A stretch of 64,000 nucleotides of DNA from positions 21,487,421-21,551,420 of the forward strand of contig CM047431.1 of the NCBI GenBank assembly GCA_026168455.1. The letters are read 5' to 3'. The position numbers and the translations under genes are program-made. The DNA is from Theocolax elegans. Lineage: Eukaryota; Arthropoda; Insecta; Hymenoptera; Cerocephalidae. Of this stretch, positions 32,412-42,539 are shown piece by piece. Each line of letters begins with the position of its first letter. The first letter of the stretch is position 1. The notes beneath the pieces are model-generated. The model saw nothing but the letters and a program-made list of their open reading frames with translations, was not told where the DNA came from and did no database searches.

Positions 32412-33351
32412 TTTTTAATTGGAAATTATTTTATTGGACTCACCACAATAAAATAATTATTACTCCCAACGATTAAAAAAAAATTTGGTGTGGTAATTAT
32501 TTAACTTGCAAACAAGTCTAAATAATTAACAATAGTTGTAAAATATATTGTATTCACACACAAATAAAATTACATATATTATAGAAATAAATAGTCATAA
32601 ATAATAAACACAGTTATTAAATTATCTTACTATATATACAATATATGTGGGTCAGGGAGGGGAGAAGAGCAAAATAAAAATACTGCGTTCTCGAACTCAA
32701 ATAAAATAACATTAATTTATCGCCGCGTCCCGTAGATAAGAAAAATAGAATTGTTTAAAATTTTTCTTAAAAGGGAGGAGGGGTGGGGCAACTACCTCTC
32801 CCGAAAGAATCTATTTAACACACTCTCACACCAATAATAAAATAGATTCTACACGGGAACGAATTTATTTTATAAAATTGGAATAAAATATTTCGCCGCA
32901 GTGGTTTCTTTCGGCGAAACCAGCTGCAAAGACTTAATACGCGAAAGGGCTAGGCGATCGCGCTATCTCTCTCTCTCACACACCGTATAGCCCGCCTAGC
33001 ACCTAACTCCGATTCCCCGTGACTAGGGATTCTCTCTCTCACTCCCACTCGCGGGCGCAATCGGAGAGAGCCGATGATGATCGGCTCTCGCGAAGTCTTA
33101 CCCGTGCGCTGTTCGGGGGGATTCTCGCTGCCCGCGATCGGCGGCGCAAGCTCCTCTCTCCCTACTTTGCTGCTCGGTGAGATCGGGCGCTTCCGGCTAA
33201 ACACGGTCGCGCGCGAACTCTCTCCCGATATACCGGTGTATACCTATCCTCGGATACCCAAGCAAGAGGGGGAATACTCCGGTATAGAGACGCGTCTCAC
33301 ACGCCGTCTCTCGTGCTCTCTCTCTCTCACTCTAACTCGTATAACTCACTC

Positions 33352-33402
<51 letters not shown>

Positions 33403-33494
33403 ACCCGCTCCGTTTCTTCGCGACACTGCTCTCGCGCGAAAATATGGCCGACAATTTTACTTTAATTTAAAATCGTTGAGGACGAAACCGAACG
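32412..33494 (-). other. 5' leader of Gypsy A copy 2 with one palindrome and a CT tract
   Basis: An untranslated leader between the primer site and gag. It holds one palindrome of the TTATTTAACTTGC type (32496-32528), a GC-rich block, and a long (CT)n microsatellite at about 33358-33400. The 157-codon frame at 33074-33547 (+) is carried by the CT tract and is not a gene. Confidence 0.8.
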
Positions 33495-33511
33495 TCCTGT
33501 CACGGTCGCCA
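33495..33511 (-). promoter_or_regulatory. Primer-binding site of Gypsy A (tRNA-Arg type)
   Basis: The plus strand reads TCCTGTCACGGTCGCCA, two bases from the 5' LTR. This equals the 3' end of an insect tRNA-Arg (acceptor GGTCG plus CCA), so the element is primed by tRNA-Arg, as are mdg1/412-type elements. Confidence 0.8.
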
Positions 33512-33513
33512 TT

Positions 33514-34540
33514 TGTGACGTGGTATTCACGTACCCGATTAAATTAATTAATTAATGTAATTAATAAAAACCGTTGGGCCGCGTTGCCCAATACCGCGCA
33601 CACAATTATTTATTTATCGCGAACTGCGGGCTGTCGCCAGGAACACGAGTTCGCTGGGACGTACGGTATGGAGGATTCGGGCGATCCTCCTTGCCTCGAC
33701 ACGATTTGTGAAAATTAAAGGATGTCGGCGGGAGCGGGGAGAACAATAAAAGCACACAGAATTAAAAATAAAAATAAAAGATGCATTTATTTCATCTGAT
33801 TAACAAGTGGCCATCCAGGCCTCGTGCTGCGACAATGTTACTTCGCGCGGGCGGAAGTGTCGGGAGTCAACCGGATCGAGATCCTCGCCTGCGGTTGACT
33901 CCTTCCTGATATCCGCTATTCGGGTACCGGCGTACCCGAACACACTCCCGATGTACACACGCACATACACTCGGGGTAATGGGGGGAACGCGCGGTAATG
34001 TAAGTAGACTTACCGGGGTGCGCCCCGTGGATGGCCCAGCCGATCCGTGTCCCTTTTGTCCTCCTGGGCAACGGAGGACGACGTCGGCTGCGGTGGTGGA
34101 AGGCGGCCCTGTGCCGCGGCAATTGCCTCGCGAACCGCGTCCGCACTCACTAAACACTTCCCGTCCTTGTTCACACACCAAATCACTCGCGGCTCACTCA
34201 CGAGGATAGTCCGGGTAACCGATGGCTCTGCGCCTCACGCGCCTTATTAGCCGTAAAACTATACTCGGCCCGGATAGAATTTTGTCCGCCTCGAGCGGCG
34301 GATCGGGACGTACTAATTAGGCAATCGCCTAATTTTCGAAAAAGGGATGAGAGTGGGAAACACACACACACACTCGCGCTCTCATCCCTACGTACTATTG
34401 CGCGCGTAATTGTACACTTGATTCTGTAAACAAATGTCGTCGGTTGGCCTTGACATACCAAAGGCTCCGACGACTTACATTTAACAGGATTTTAAATATT
34501 CTATTCGTCGTGAATAGATTGTGTGACGATTTCCATCACA
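33514..34540 (-). repeat. 5' LTR of Gypsy A copy 2
   Basis: 1027 bp, TGTGACG...CATCACA, followed by the AACT target copy. See the 3' LTR for the patchy divergence near 34410-34540. Confidence 0.95.
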
Positions 34541-34740
34541 AACTATATCAGCGAATAAACCTGATGTTGCTGCGCCCATAGGTGTGCCATCTGTTTGTTT
34601 AAAGTATTTGTTGTTAAATTGAAAATATGTATTGTTAATTAGGTAGTCAGATGCATTTATTATTTCTCTTATTGGTATTTCTGTCTTCTGTATAATTTGA
34701 CTACACCTTCTTTCTATGCTTTTATGTTTGTAACAAAGAT
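34541..34740 (-). pseudogene. Penelope-like RT, upstream part of PLE1 left partner
   Basis: The minus strand encodes the RT finger and palm region with QTDGTPMGAATSG and FADIV. It then meets the Gypsy insertion and continues at 26139. The 5' end is truncated at about 34740, where the inverted right partner region begins. Confidence 0.85.
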
Positions 34741-34814
34741 TAAGCGTCTAGGCTAACAAGAGAATATTCGCTCGGTATATTTATGTCTTTGATTTTATGT
34801 ATAAATCATTATGT

Positions 34815-35984
34815 ATAAAAACCCACTTTCTCGGCACGGTTTTTAAATTTCAACTCAGCTCATCCAATTTCACAAAAGATTGCGATGGTTTACAACTTAG
34901 TAGAGTATTTAATAAAAAATAGCTATCCAAAAAAATTTATAAATATATACGTTAAAAAACGACTTGCAGTCTTAAATCAACAGACAACTAACCACTATAG
35001 AAATGAAAACAATAACTACAAAACAACAATAACACTACCTTACTTAAATGGTTTTTATGAAAAAGTATCATCAGAATTTAAAAAACACGGAATAAAAACA
35101 ATTCCAATTATTGAAAACAAATTAAGTAATATCATAATTAAAAGAAAAGATAAAACTGATAGAAAAACTCAAAATAACATAGTATATAAATTAAATTGCA
35201 ACAATTGTGATGCTTCGTATGTAGGACAAACAAAAAGACAAATAATTACCCGAATAAATGAACATAAAACTAACAAAAATTCTATGATCTTTCAACACGT
35301 ACACAATAATCAACACGATTTTGATTGGCAAAATTTTAAGATTTTAGATAAAGAACCGAATTACGGAAAAAGAATTGCATCTGAAATGGTACACATAAAT
35401 TTACAAAAACATTCAATAAACAAACAAGAAGACTCAATTAAATTAAATAAACAGTATTCGCAAATTATATATAGAATGAAAAGCCTTTAAATTTATCTGA
35501 AATCAAACGTACTGTATACAACCTTGTTCATGCGTCATCAATAGAAAAAATATAAATGCAAACTTACTAATTATCCCTATATAAGAAAGCGCGAATCTGG
35601 TATTGTTTCATATACAGCAGAAATTTTCGTCGTGTATACATCTGTTTGACGTTTCCTCGTGTTTAGAATGAGGAAAAAGAAGCGAAAATTTAAATCGACT
35701 TGCGGCGAAATTGTATTGTAAACATTGTACGATATTGATATTAGAAGGTATATTTTTTAATTTTTTTAATTTACGTTCCCGGTTATATTATATTCTGAGA
35801 TGTACTAATCGAAATTAATAAATTTTATACAGTCTGAAGAGGGTAGCATTGTCTACCGAAACGTTGCGAAAAAAGAAAAATGTATTAAAATTTCTTTTTT
35901 ACCTTCACCTCTGACTTGGGAAGTTCGATAAATTCTGTTCAACTGATATTAAAAAATACCATGTGATAAAATCAAAATTTCAGC
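34815..35984 (+). pseudogene. Penelope-like element, right partner (5'-truncated)
   Basis: It starts within the RT thumb. Residues match the left partner, with a ~56 bp deletion near 34903. The frame 34885-35490 (201 codons) has intact GIY-YIG endonuclease features: NCDASYVGQTKRQI, a Glu-His after it, and EMVHINLQ. The 3' tail carries a hammerhead core and ends with about 39 bp not found at the other end of PLE1. Confidence 0.88.
35834..35862 (+). ncRNA. Hammerhead-ribozyme core, PLE1 right terminal repeat
   Basis: CTGAAGA, stem II GGTAG/CTACC, GAAAC: the same motif as at 24828-24856 in opposite orientation. Confidence 0.7.
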
Positions 35985-36833
35985 ATAATACCTAAGTATT
36001 TACAAGATTCAACCCTGCTTAATTTATTACCCTGTATGTAAATATTCATATCAATAGGAACACTATCTCTGTAATTCTCAAATGTTATATATGCGGTTTT
36101 CGTTATGTTTAGGGATAATTTATTAAGTTCTAACCAGTTAGTTATGTCTTCCAAATACTCATTCATTTTACTTTCAACCCTCCCCCAAGTACCATCAGTT
36201 ACAATAATTGCAGTATCGTCTGCATAAGAGATAGTATTATCTTTTCGTCCAGTTAAAAAAACATTAAAATAAATTATGAATAAGAATGGTCCCAGTATAG
36301 TACCTTGAGGTACTCCTGTAGTTATTGTTTCAAAGCAACTTTCAGTCGTTCCTATCCTTACTTTTTGCCTTCTATTATTTAAATAATTTGATACAAGTGT
36401 ATGCGCTTTACCAGGTATACCATAGTTATATAATTTGTTTAATAGGATTGAGTGATTGACAGTGTCAGAAGCTTTGGCTAGATCGAGGAAGGTAATGGCT
36501 GTTGGTTTACTTTTATCTAAATTACTGTACAATAAATTAGTTATGTAACTAAGCGCGTCTTTTGTGCCTTTGTTTTTTATAAATCCAAATTGATTCTGGG
36601 CTAATAGTTTATTCTTATCAAAGAACGATTGTTATTTCACATATACAATTTTCTCTAAAATTTTTGCTAGATTAGATATTAATGATATCGGTCTATAATT
36701 TGATAATTCCGTTTTCTTACCAGATTTAAATATTGGCACTACTTCTGCAGTTTTTAGAGCCAGAGGCCATACCGATTTCTCAAGACAAAGATTAAAAATA
36801 TGAGTCAACGCATTAGTAATAATGTATGATATT
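35985..36833 (-). pseudogene. Non-LTR J: reverse transcriptase palm
   Basis: The minus strand encodes RT blocks: KTAEVVPIFKSG, then FLDLAKASDTVNH (the usual Phe after Ala is Ser here), GVPQGTILGP, and the catalytic Tyr-Ala-Asp-Asp in SYADDTAII. A stop lies near 36630. The piece is bounded by the PLE2 target duplication on the right and the PLE1 duplication on the left. Confidence 0.88.
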
Positions 36834-36890
36834 TCAAACTAATATTTCTCGATCTTGGTGAATAAACCTTACATTTAATTAGATGGGAAC

Positions 36891-36920
36891 GTTTCGATGA
36901 CTTTTCGTCATCTTCTTCAG
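36891..36920 (-). ncRNA. Hammerhead-ribozyme core, PLE2 terminal repeat
   Basis: On the minus strand CTGAAGA, stem II GATGAC-GAAAA-GTCATC, GAAAC. The stem is perfectly paired and differs in sequence from PLE1, so the fold is conserved by compensating change. Stem I was not resolved. Confidence 0.72.
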
Positions 36921-37338
36921 GCTATACCGTTATTTACAAAAACGAATACATTTGATTAACTAACAATAATTATTAATTTAATTTTTTAGCCTATTGATTT
37001 ATAACATTTTACTTACTACTTGTCATTGAAATCTGTATTTAAGATAACATTTTAAATCGTAGTATCACTGAGTCGTCGCACTAACAATGAAAACAAGGAT
37101 AATGAAAACTAATGAACTTTATTTTGTTATATGCACAGAAACTGAATAGTTGCGATGATTAACTTTATCTTTATCTCCTTAAAAGCTCCATAATTCAACG
37201 TTACTAATAAAATAAATACTTAAATAAATTGAAATACCATACAAAAGTTAATAACACGAAAAAAAGAGCAAAAGCAGTCACGAAGAAAATATCACAGACG
37301 GTAGACTAAATTCAATCACAGCCGGTTTATATATATAT

Positions 37339-38334
37339 GGGGTATTCCACGTGAAGTGGTCCGATCAAAATTTTAAAATGCGCCAAATTTTGGGTACACA
37401 TTGCAAATATTTTTAAGAATACAGAAAAAAATTTTTAGATACTAGTACTTATTAGTTCAAAAGTTATTCTAACCTCAAAAAGTGAACTTTTTCCAGTTTT
37501 TTTCAACACCAGCTGGGTTCATCGCTATTTAACTCAAAATCTATCAACTTTTACTATAGAACATTATATGTAACATTCGTTGCTAATTGTGTCTGGAATT
37601 TATCCTTCTGGGTTAGAATTTCTAATTTCAAGGTAAATATTAGATAAACTACATGTTAATATTCAACTTGAAAAAAATCTAACTTCGCCACAATTGATTT
37701 TTTTATCCAAAAGTCCAAAAGAAAGCTTGGAGCAATACCTTTCAAATGATCTGTAGCATTTTTATGGCCTTCAATTCTGTAAAAAGGTATGATAATTTAA
37801 AGAAAGACGAAATTTTTTTAAAAATTTAAATGGGAAATGCCATGTTAATTTTTGTGAATTTTTTGTCTTTCTTTAAATTATCATAACTTTTTACAGAATT
37901 GAAGGCCATAAAAATGCTACAGATCATTTGAAAGGTATTGCTCCAAGCTTTCTTTTGGACTATTGGATAAAAAAATCAATTGTGGCGAAGTTAGATTTTT
38001 TTCAAGTTGAATATTAACATGTAGTTTATCTAACATTTACCTTGAAATTAGAAATTCTAACCCAGAAGGATAAATTCCAGACACAATTAGCAACGAATGT
38101 TACATATAATGTTCTATAGTAAAAGTTGATAGATTTTGAGTTAAATAGCGATGAACCCAGCTGGTGTTGAAAAAAACTGGAAAAAGTTCACTTTTTGAGG
38201 TTAGAATAACTTTTGAACGAATAAATACCAGTATCTAAAAATTTTTTTCTGTATTCTTAAAAATATTTGCAATGTGTACCCAAAATTTGGCGCATTTTAA
38301 AATTTTGATCGGACCACTTCACGTGGAATACCCC
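37339..38334. mobile_element. 996 bp foldback element (arms ~470 bp)
   Basis: Bases 37339-37808 return inverted at 37864-38334 with very few mismatches. The ends read GGGGTATTCCACGTGAAGTG inward. It is flanked by TA repeats (a likely TA-rich target duplication). There is no coding sequence. It lies in the 3' UTR of PLE2. The near-perfect arms suggest recent birth or ongoing gene conversion. Confidence 0.88.
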
Positions 38335-38673
38335 ATATATATATACAACTATAGTCATGTGTTATAACACTAACTATACCTGTACATAAAGGCGCGATTT
38401 TTAATTCAAATTATATGTCAATTTCACTAAATCAAATTTCTAAATGTATTATGCATGTAAACAATTAAATTAAACATTTTTTTTTATATTACGTCAACAA
38501 TTAAAAAAAAATGTTTTTTTATTATCAATTATGTCAAATATAATAAAAAATTTTTATTTACCAAATGTACTTATTACAAAAAAATTCAATTAACCATAAC
38601 TATGTGCCAATATTTGACTAGAATTAATACTGTAAACAAAGAAAAAATAATAAAGAAAAAATAATCATCACAA

Positions 38674-39200
38674 TTAAAATTGTTTTTTCAGCCTACTGAC
38701 AATACCATTGTAATGTTGACTAAGTTTTTTTGTGTCATCTTTTACATTTATCGCCTTTTCTTGCAACTTAATATGTACCATTTCAGATATTAGTCTTTTA
38801 TTCAAATTACTTTCTCTATCTAAAATTGAGAGATCATCAAAATTAAAAAAATGATTAAATAAAGTCATATGGTCATTAATAACAAATTGAGAATCTCTTT
38901 TTTTGGTATTGAATTTATGTTCTTTAATTCGGCATTGCAATTGCCTTTTAGTTTCCCACACATAACTTGCATTACAATCTTTGCAGTCTATTTTATATAC
39001 AACATTAGTCTCAAGATTTTTTCTAATTTTTCTTTACCCCTTACAATGATATTGTCAAGACTGTTACAGATTGTTGGAATCGGTCGAATATATTGTTGTT
39101 TTATTGTGTTTTCTATCTTTTCATAGAAACCAGGTACGAATGGTAATCTTAAAGTACCAAAATATTTTTTTTCTATTTTTACTATTTTGGTCCACAGCAT
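38674..39200 (-). pseudogene. PLE2 GIY-YIG endonuclease
   Basis: From 39200 down: connector, then a Cys pair (CKDC-like), then SYVWETKRQL where related copies have Gly instead of Trp, then an Arg-Ile-Lys-Glu-His helix and a Glu-Met-Val-His box ending at 38674. A frameshift near 38985-39010 splits it from the upstream segment. The Gly-to-Trp change in the endonuclease motif argues against activity. Confidence 0.82.
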
Positions 39201-40191
39201 TACTACTACTGCTACAATATTTAATTTTGTCCAACCTTTTCTTAACGTTATGGTTTATGAATTTTTCCGGATAATTATTATCATATAGATATCGTTTTAC
39301 AGTTTTAATGTTGGACTTATAAAATTTATGATGGGATAATAAAATCGCTTTATCTACTAAAGTATACACCATAGCCCTCTTCTGCTGTATTGTATGACAT
39401 GAATCAAAGTTTAGAAATCTACCTGGAAAAGTATCTTTCCTGTACCAATTTGTAATAATTCGGTTCGAATTATGTCTAATTAAAGATATCTCTAGAAAGT
39501 TAATAGTACCATTTACTTCTTTTTCATGCGTAAATTGTAATCTACTATGGTAACTGTTGAAGGTTGTTAACAATAAATCTAATTTATTTTCAGGTATACT
39601 CATTATAGTGTCATCAACATAACGAAAATAAAATAATGGTTGAAAATCTAATTTGTTGATACACTCTTCCTCTAAGTCAGTCATTACTAAATCAGCAAAT
39701 TGAGGGCTTACTGGTGATCCCATTGGGCTTCCATAATATTGCTGGTAATATTTACCATCCCATTTAAAAAACGTATTATACATTAAAAATGTTACAACAT
39801 TAATTATTTCACTAAGTGGTATATCATATTTATTTGATATTAAGTGGTATCGTTTTTCGATGCTTTTTATTAAAAGTTCAGTAGGTATATTAGTAAACAG
39901 TGAAACCACGTCTAAAGAAACTAAAATATAACCAGGTGGTATGTCACAGTTTGTCACTTTCTTAATTAATTCATGGCTATTTTTTACATATGATTTTGGC
40001 TTATTTATGCTATTGCCGATTATATTGTTATTAATCTTCGATAATTTATAAGTCGGGCTGCCAATACATGATACTATGGGACTTAATGGTACATCTTTCT
40101 TGTGTAATTTCGGTAAACCATAAATTTTTGGTAAAACTGTATTTGTTAGTGTAAGTTCATTCTTATGATATTTCTTGTCTAGAAGTCCCAA
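39121..40191 (-). CDS. PLE2 reverse transcriptase
   Basis: A 356-codon frame holding the full Penelope-type RT: IYGLPKLHKKDVPLSPIVS, a Leu-Asp-Val-Val-Ser-Leu-Phe-Thr-Asn block, YYGSPMGSPVSPQFAD, and the catalytic Tyr-Val-Asp-Asp in FRYVDDTIM. A frameshift separates it from the N-terminal part at 40207. The RT itself appears intact. Confidence 0.9.
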   Translation of the reverse strand: MGLLDKKYHKNELTLTNTVLPKIYGLPKLHKKDVPLSPIVSCIGSPTYKLSKINNNIIGNSINKPKSYVKNSHELIKKVTNCDIPPGYILVSLDVVSLFTNIPTELLIKSIEKRYHLISNKYDIPLSEIINVVTFLMYNTFFKWDGKYYQQYYGSPMGSPVSPQFADLVMTDLEEECINKLDFQPLFYFRYVDDTIMSIPENKLDLLLTTFNSYHSRLQFTHEKEVNGTINFLEISLIRHNSNRIITNWYRKDTFPGRFLNFDSCHTIQQKRAMVYTLVDKAILLSHHKFYKSNIKTVKRYLYDNNYPEKFINHNVKKRLDKIKYCSSSSNAVDQNSKNRKKIFWYFKITIRTWFL

Positions 40192-40206
40192 TTCATTCCA
40201 ATTTGT

Positions 40207-40851
40207 TTATATTTTTTGTGTACTTTTTTGTAATTTGTTTAGTGGATTAATTTTTTTGGCAACCGGTTTGTATGTGTTCGTATCAGAAATGAGATTTTGC
40301 ATTTTTGTTTTATACGTTATTGTGTCAATTGCAACTGTGACATTACCTTTGTCAGCCATAGTGAAAAATACATTATTATTTTTTAAAAACAATCTTGTTT
40401 TATTCAGCCTCTGTGCAAAAATTCTATCTTCATATTTAATATGTAAAGTCTTTTTAAACCTATTTTCCATATATTGCGTAACATTTTTTCTAATACAATT
40501 TTTAGTCTCATTGTCAATTTCACTGTATTCAAACAATTGTTCTATGTTTTTAATGGTATCTATTATATTTTGTTTATTTAAATTTGTCGTCTTACTGAAT
40601 TTATGTCCTAGAGAGACTGTGTCTATTATATCTAAAGGAATGTTTAGGTTTCTTAAATTAATAAACCATTTATTATTAATATTGTTATTTAAGTTTAGTG
40701 TATTAGAACAATTGTTTGATTTTTTTATTCGCATTTTTTCCCTGTTTTCATTTTTACACTTTAATAATTTATCAAATTTGATTTTACATTTTTTATTAAG
40801 CATATGTTTAAATTTCTGTATACTGTCATTTAGTCGATTATAAAATTCTTC
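40207..40851 (-). pseudogene. PLE2 N-terminal domain
   Basis: The N-terminal Penelope region upstream of RT, with a MADKGN box and Asn-rich helices. It is read in one frame with the J linker by chance: a single 445-codon ORF (41544-40207) is a fusion of J and PLE2 across the insertion joint at 40852-40870. Confidence 0.82.
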
Positions 40852-40870
40852 AGTAATAATGTATGATATT

Positions 40871-41544
40871 GTTTTTAAGGCTTTGGTTGTGATGTTATCA
40901 ACTCCCCCATTTTTTAGTTTCATATTTTCAATTATTTGTAAAATTTCCGAGTTATTTGTCCGATTCGTAAATATCGAGTCTTTATTCATAGAAGGCAATT
41001 TTAATATTTTACCCTTTTGGTTATTTATTTTATCACTTAAATTTTTTCCAATTCTACAAAAGTAAGAGTTCATATTATTAGCAATTAGAAAAGGGTCCTG
41101 TATTATATTATTGTTGCTAGTTTCAATTTTGCTAATAAAATTATCATCTTGCAAATTATTTCCCATTTTATTTTTTATATATTTCCAAATTTCTTTTGCA
41201 TTATTGACATTTGTCTTAATTAAATTTCTTTCATAATTCATTTTTGCCTCTTTAATCACTTTATCTAGACATTTCGCATAGTTTTTATATTCTAGTTTGA
41301 TTTGATTATTTTTTGGTTCTTTTTGCACTTTAAGATATAATTGTTCTTTTTTTTTAAACGATATAATTATTGCCTTAGAAATCCAATCCTTTCTTGGATT
41401 TCTTTTATGGTTCTTTGTTTTTATTATCTTTTTAGTCTTTATCAAGCAGTCTTGTATTTCATTTATAAGTAATGTTGTAGCTTCTTCCGGATCATGCATT
41501 GACTCTATTTTGTTCCAATTTTTATTTATTGCTATATTATGCAA
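40871..41544 (-). pseudogene. Non-LTR J: linker between endonuclease and RT
   Basis: Typical jockey-type ORF2 linker: a DWISKAI motif, Lys-rich helices, an IWKYIKNKMG box and MNSYFCRIGKNLS. It ends at the PLE2 target site. Confidence 0.82.
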
Positions 41545-42224
41545 TTTAGTGTAATTATAATAACGTTTTGCAATCTCATTTTTAAAGTTGGAGGCTTATC
41601 TATTTTTAAGAATAATGATGGATAATGATAAGTAAAAGGGATTGAAAGTTAAGTGTGTTAGTGCTAATAGACTGAGATTTTATATATATGTTATCAATGC
41701 ATGTTCCATTTCCGCCACAATCATTAGGTCTTAGTTGTATCTATAAAACTAGGATAGAAACCTTTTTCAAGCATATTATTTAATAATTCTTGACTATATA
41801 TATCATCTTTCATAATGTTGATGTTAAAATCACCAATAATTAGATGATGTTTAGTATTTCTTTTCTTGTCAATATATGTTTTTAAGTTTGCTATAAACTC
41901 AAGAGTAGATATATCATGGCATCTATACAGCGCTGATATTTCTAGATTACTGCTATTGTTTAATTTTATTCTTGTGTTTAATAATTTCAACTTGTTTATT
42001 TCAATTATCTCCGTGATTTCAGTAACGCAATCCTTTATATATACAACTACACCATCATTTTGATTAATATTACTATTATTATAATACATTTTATAACCTG
42101 ATATCGCATACAGCTGAACGTTGATCAAGTTCCATGTTTCTGAACATACAATTACATAACGTTTAATCTTTAAACTCCTAATAAAAATTTCAAGTTTTAA
42201 AAAATTGGCATTTAGGCTTCTCAC
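41545..42224 (-). pseudogene. Non-LTR J: apurinic-like endonuclease
   Basis: Frame 42224-41724 starts MRSLNANFLKLEIFIRSL, with SETWNL (catalytic Glu), YNNSNINQNDGVVVYI, ISALYR and IIGDFNIN (catalytic Asp and Asn). It lacks the C-terminal SDH part, which would lie in the broken 41723-41545 interval. Confidence 0.85.
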
Positions 42225-42539
42225 ATTAACATAGAGTATTATACTATCTTTTTATTTAGATTCTTATTAAAAGTTTTTAGATCTGAATAGGCTTTTTCTT
42301 CGTGAATCACTTCCTTTTGTAATTCTTCAGTAAAGTGAATATGTTGCTCCATTACTAAGATTTCGATTTCTTTGGTTTGAGGAATTATTTTGCGTGATGT
42401 CAGTGCTGACTGAAGAATTCTTTGTTTTGCTGATATTCATGTTGGTCATCGACATGGTTTCTTTAATGTTTCCTACATTACCAACTAATCTTGGTATAGT
42501 AGGACTAATTGGGTAATCAGTCATATCAAGTCATATCTA
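42225..42539 (-). other. Region between J ORF1 and ORF2
   Basis: A short broken stretch with a 65-codon frame at 42524-42327 and no motif that I can name. It is probably the ORF1 tail and ORF2 start with frameshifts. Confidence 0.4.

Larger units (their letters stand above)
26140..34540 (-). mobile_element. Gypsy family A, copy 2, with target duplication AACT
   Basis: Both LTRs are present (26140-27166 and 33514-34540), flanked by AACT at 26136-26139 and 34541-34544. The total is 8401 bp. It sits inside the RT of PLE1, and removing it rejoins the RT frame between Ala-Asp-Ile-Val and Met-Glu-Asp-Leu. Internally it has gag, protease, RT and a fused end lacking most of RNase H and all integrase domains except a short C-terminal scrap. 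Confidence 0.96.
24745..35984. mobile_element. PLE1: inverted pair of Penelope-like element fragments
   Basis: Inserted in J with a duplicated ATAATACCTAAGTAT (24730-24744 and 35985-35999). The left partner is on the minus strand (24745-26139, continued at 34541-34740 beyond Gypsy A copy 2). The right partner is on the plus strand (about 34815-35984). Both end in the same terminal sequence, in opposite orientation, and the right end has about 39 extra bases. Such inverted partial copies and one-sided extensions are known for Penelope elements. Confidence 0.88.
36834..40851 (-). mobile_element. PLE2: Penelope-like element with 19 bp target duplication
   Basis: The 19 bases AGTAATAATGTATGATATT flank it at 36815-36833 and 40852-40870, inside the ORF2 of J. 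On the minus strand it carries an N-terminal region (40851-40207), RT (40191-39121), a GIY-YIG endonuclease (39200-38674) and a 3' terminal repeat with a hammerhead core. It is 5'-truncated, since coding sequence starts directly at the target site. A foldback element sits in its 3' UTR. Confidence 0.92.

Noticed and set aside
33074..33547. 157-codon ORF
   Set aside because: It crosses a CT microsatellite and the primer site/LTR start of Gypsy A copy 2; composition is that of the repeat.
40207..41544. 445-codon ORF as one protein
   Set aside because: It is a chance in-frame fusion of the J linker and the PLE2 N-terminus across the insertion site at 40852-40870.
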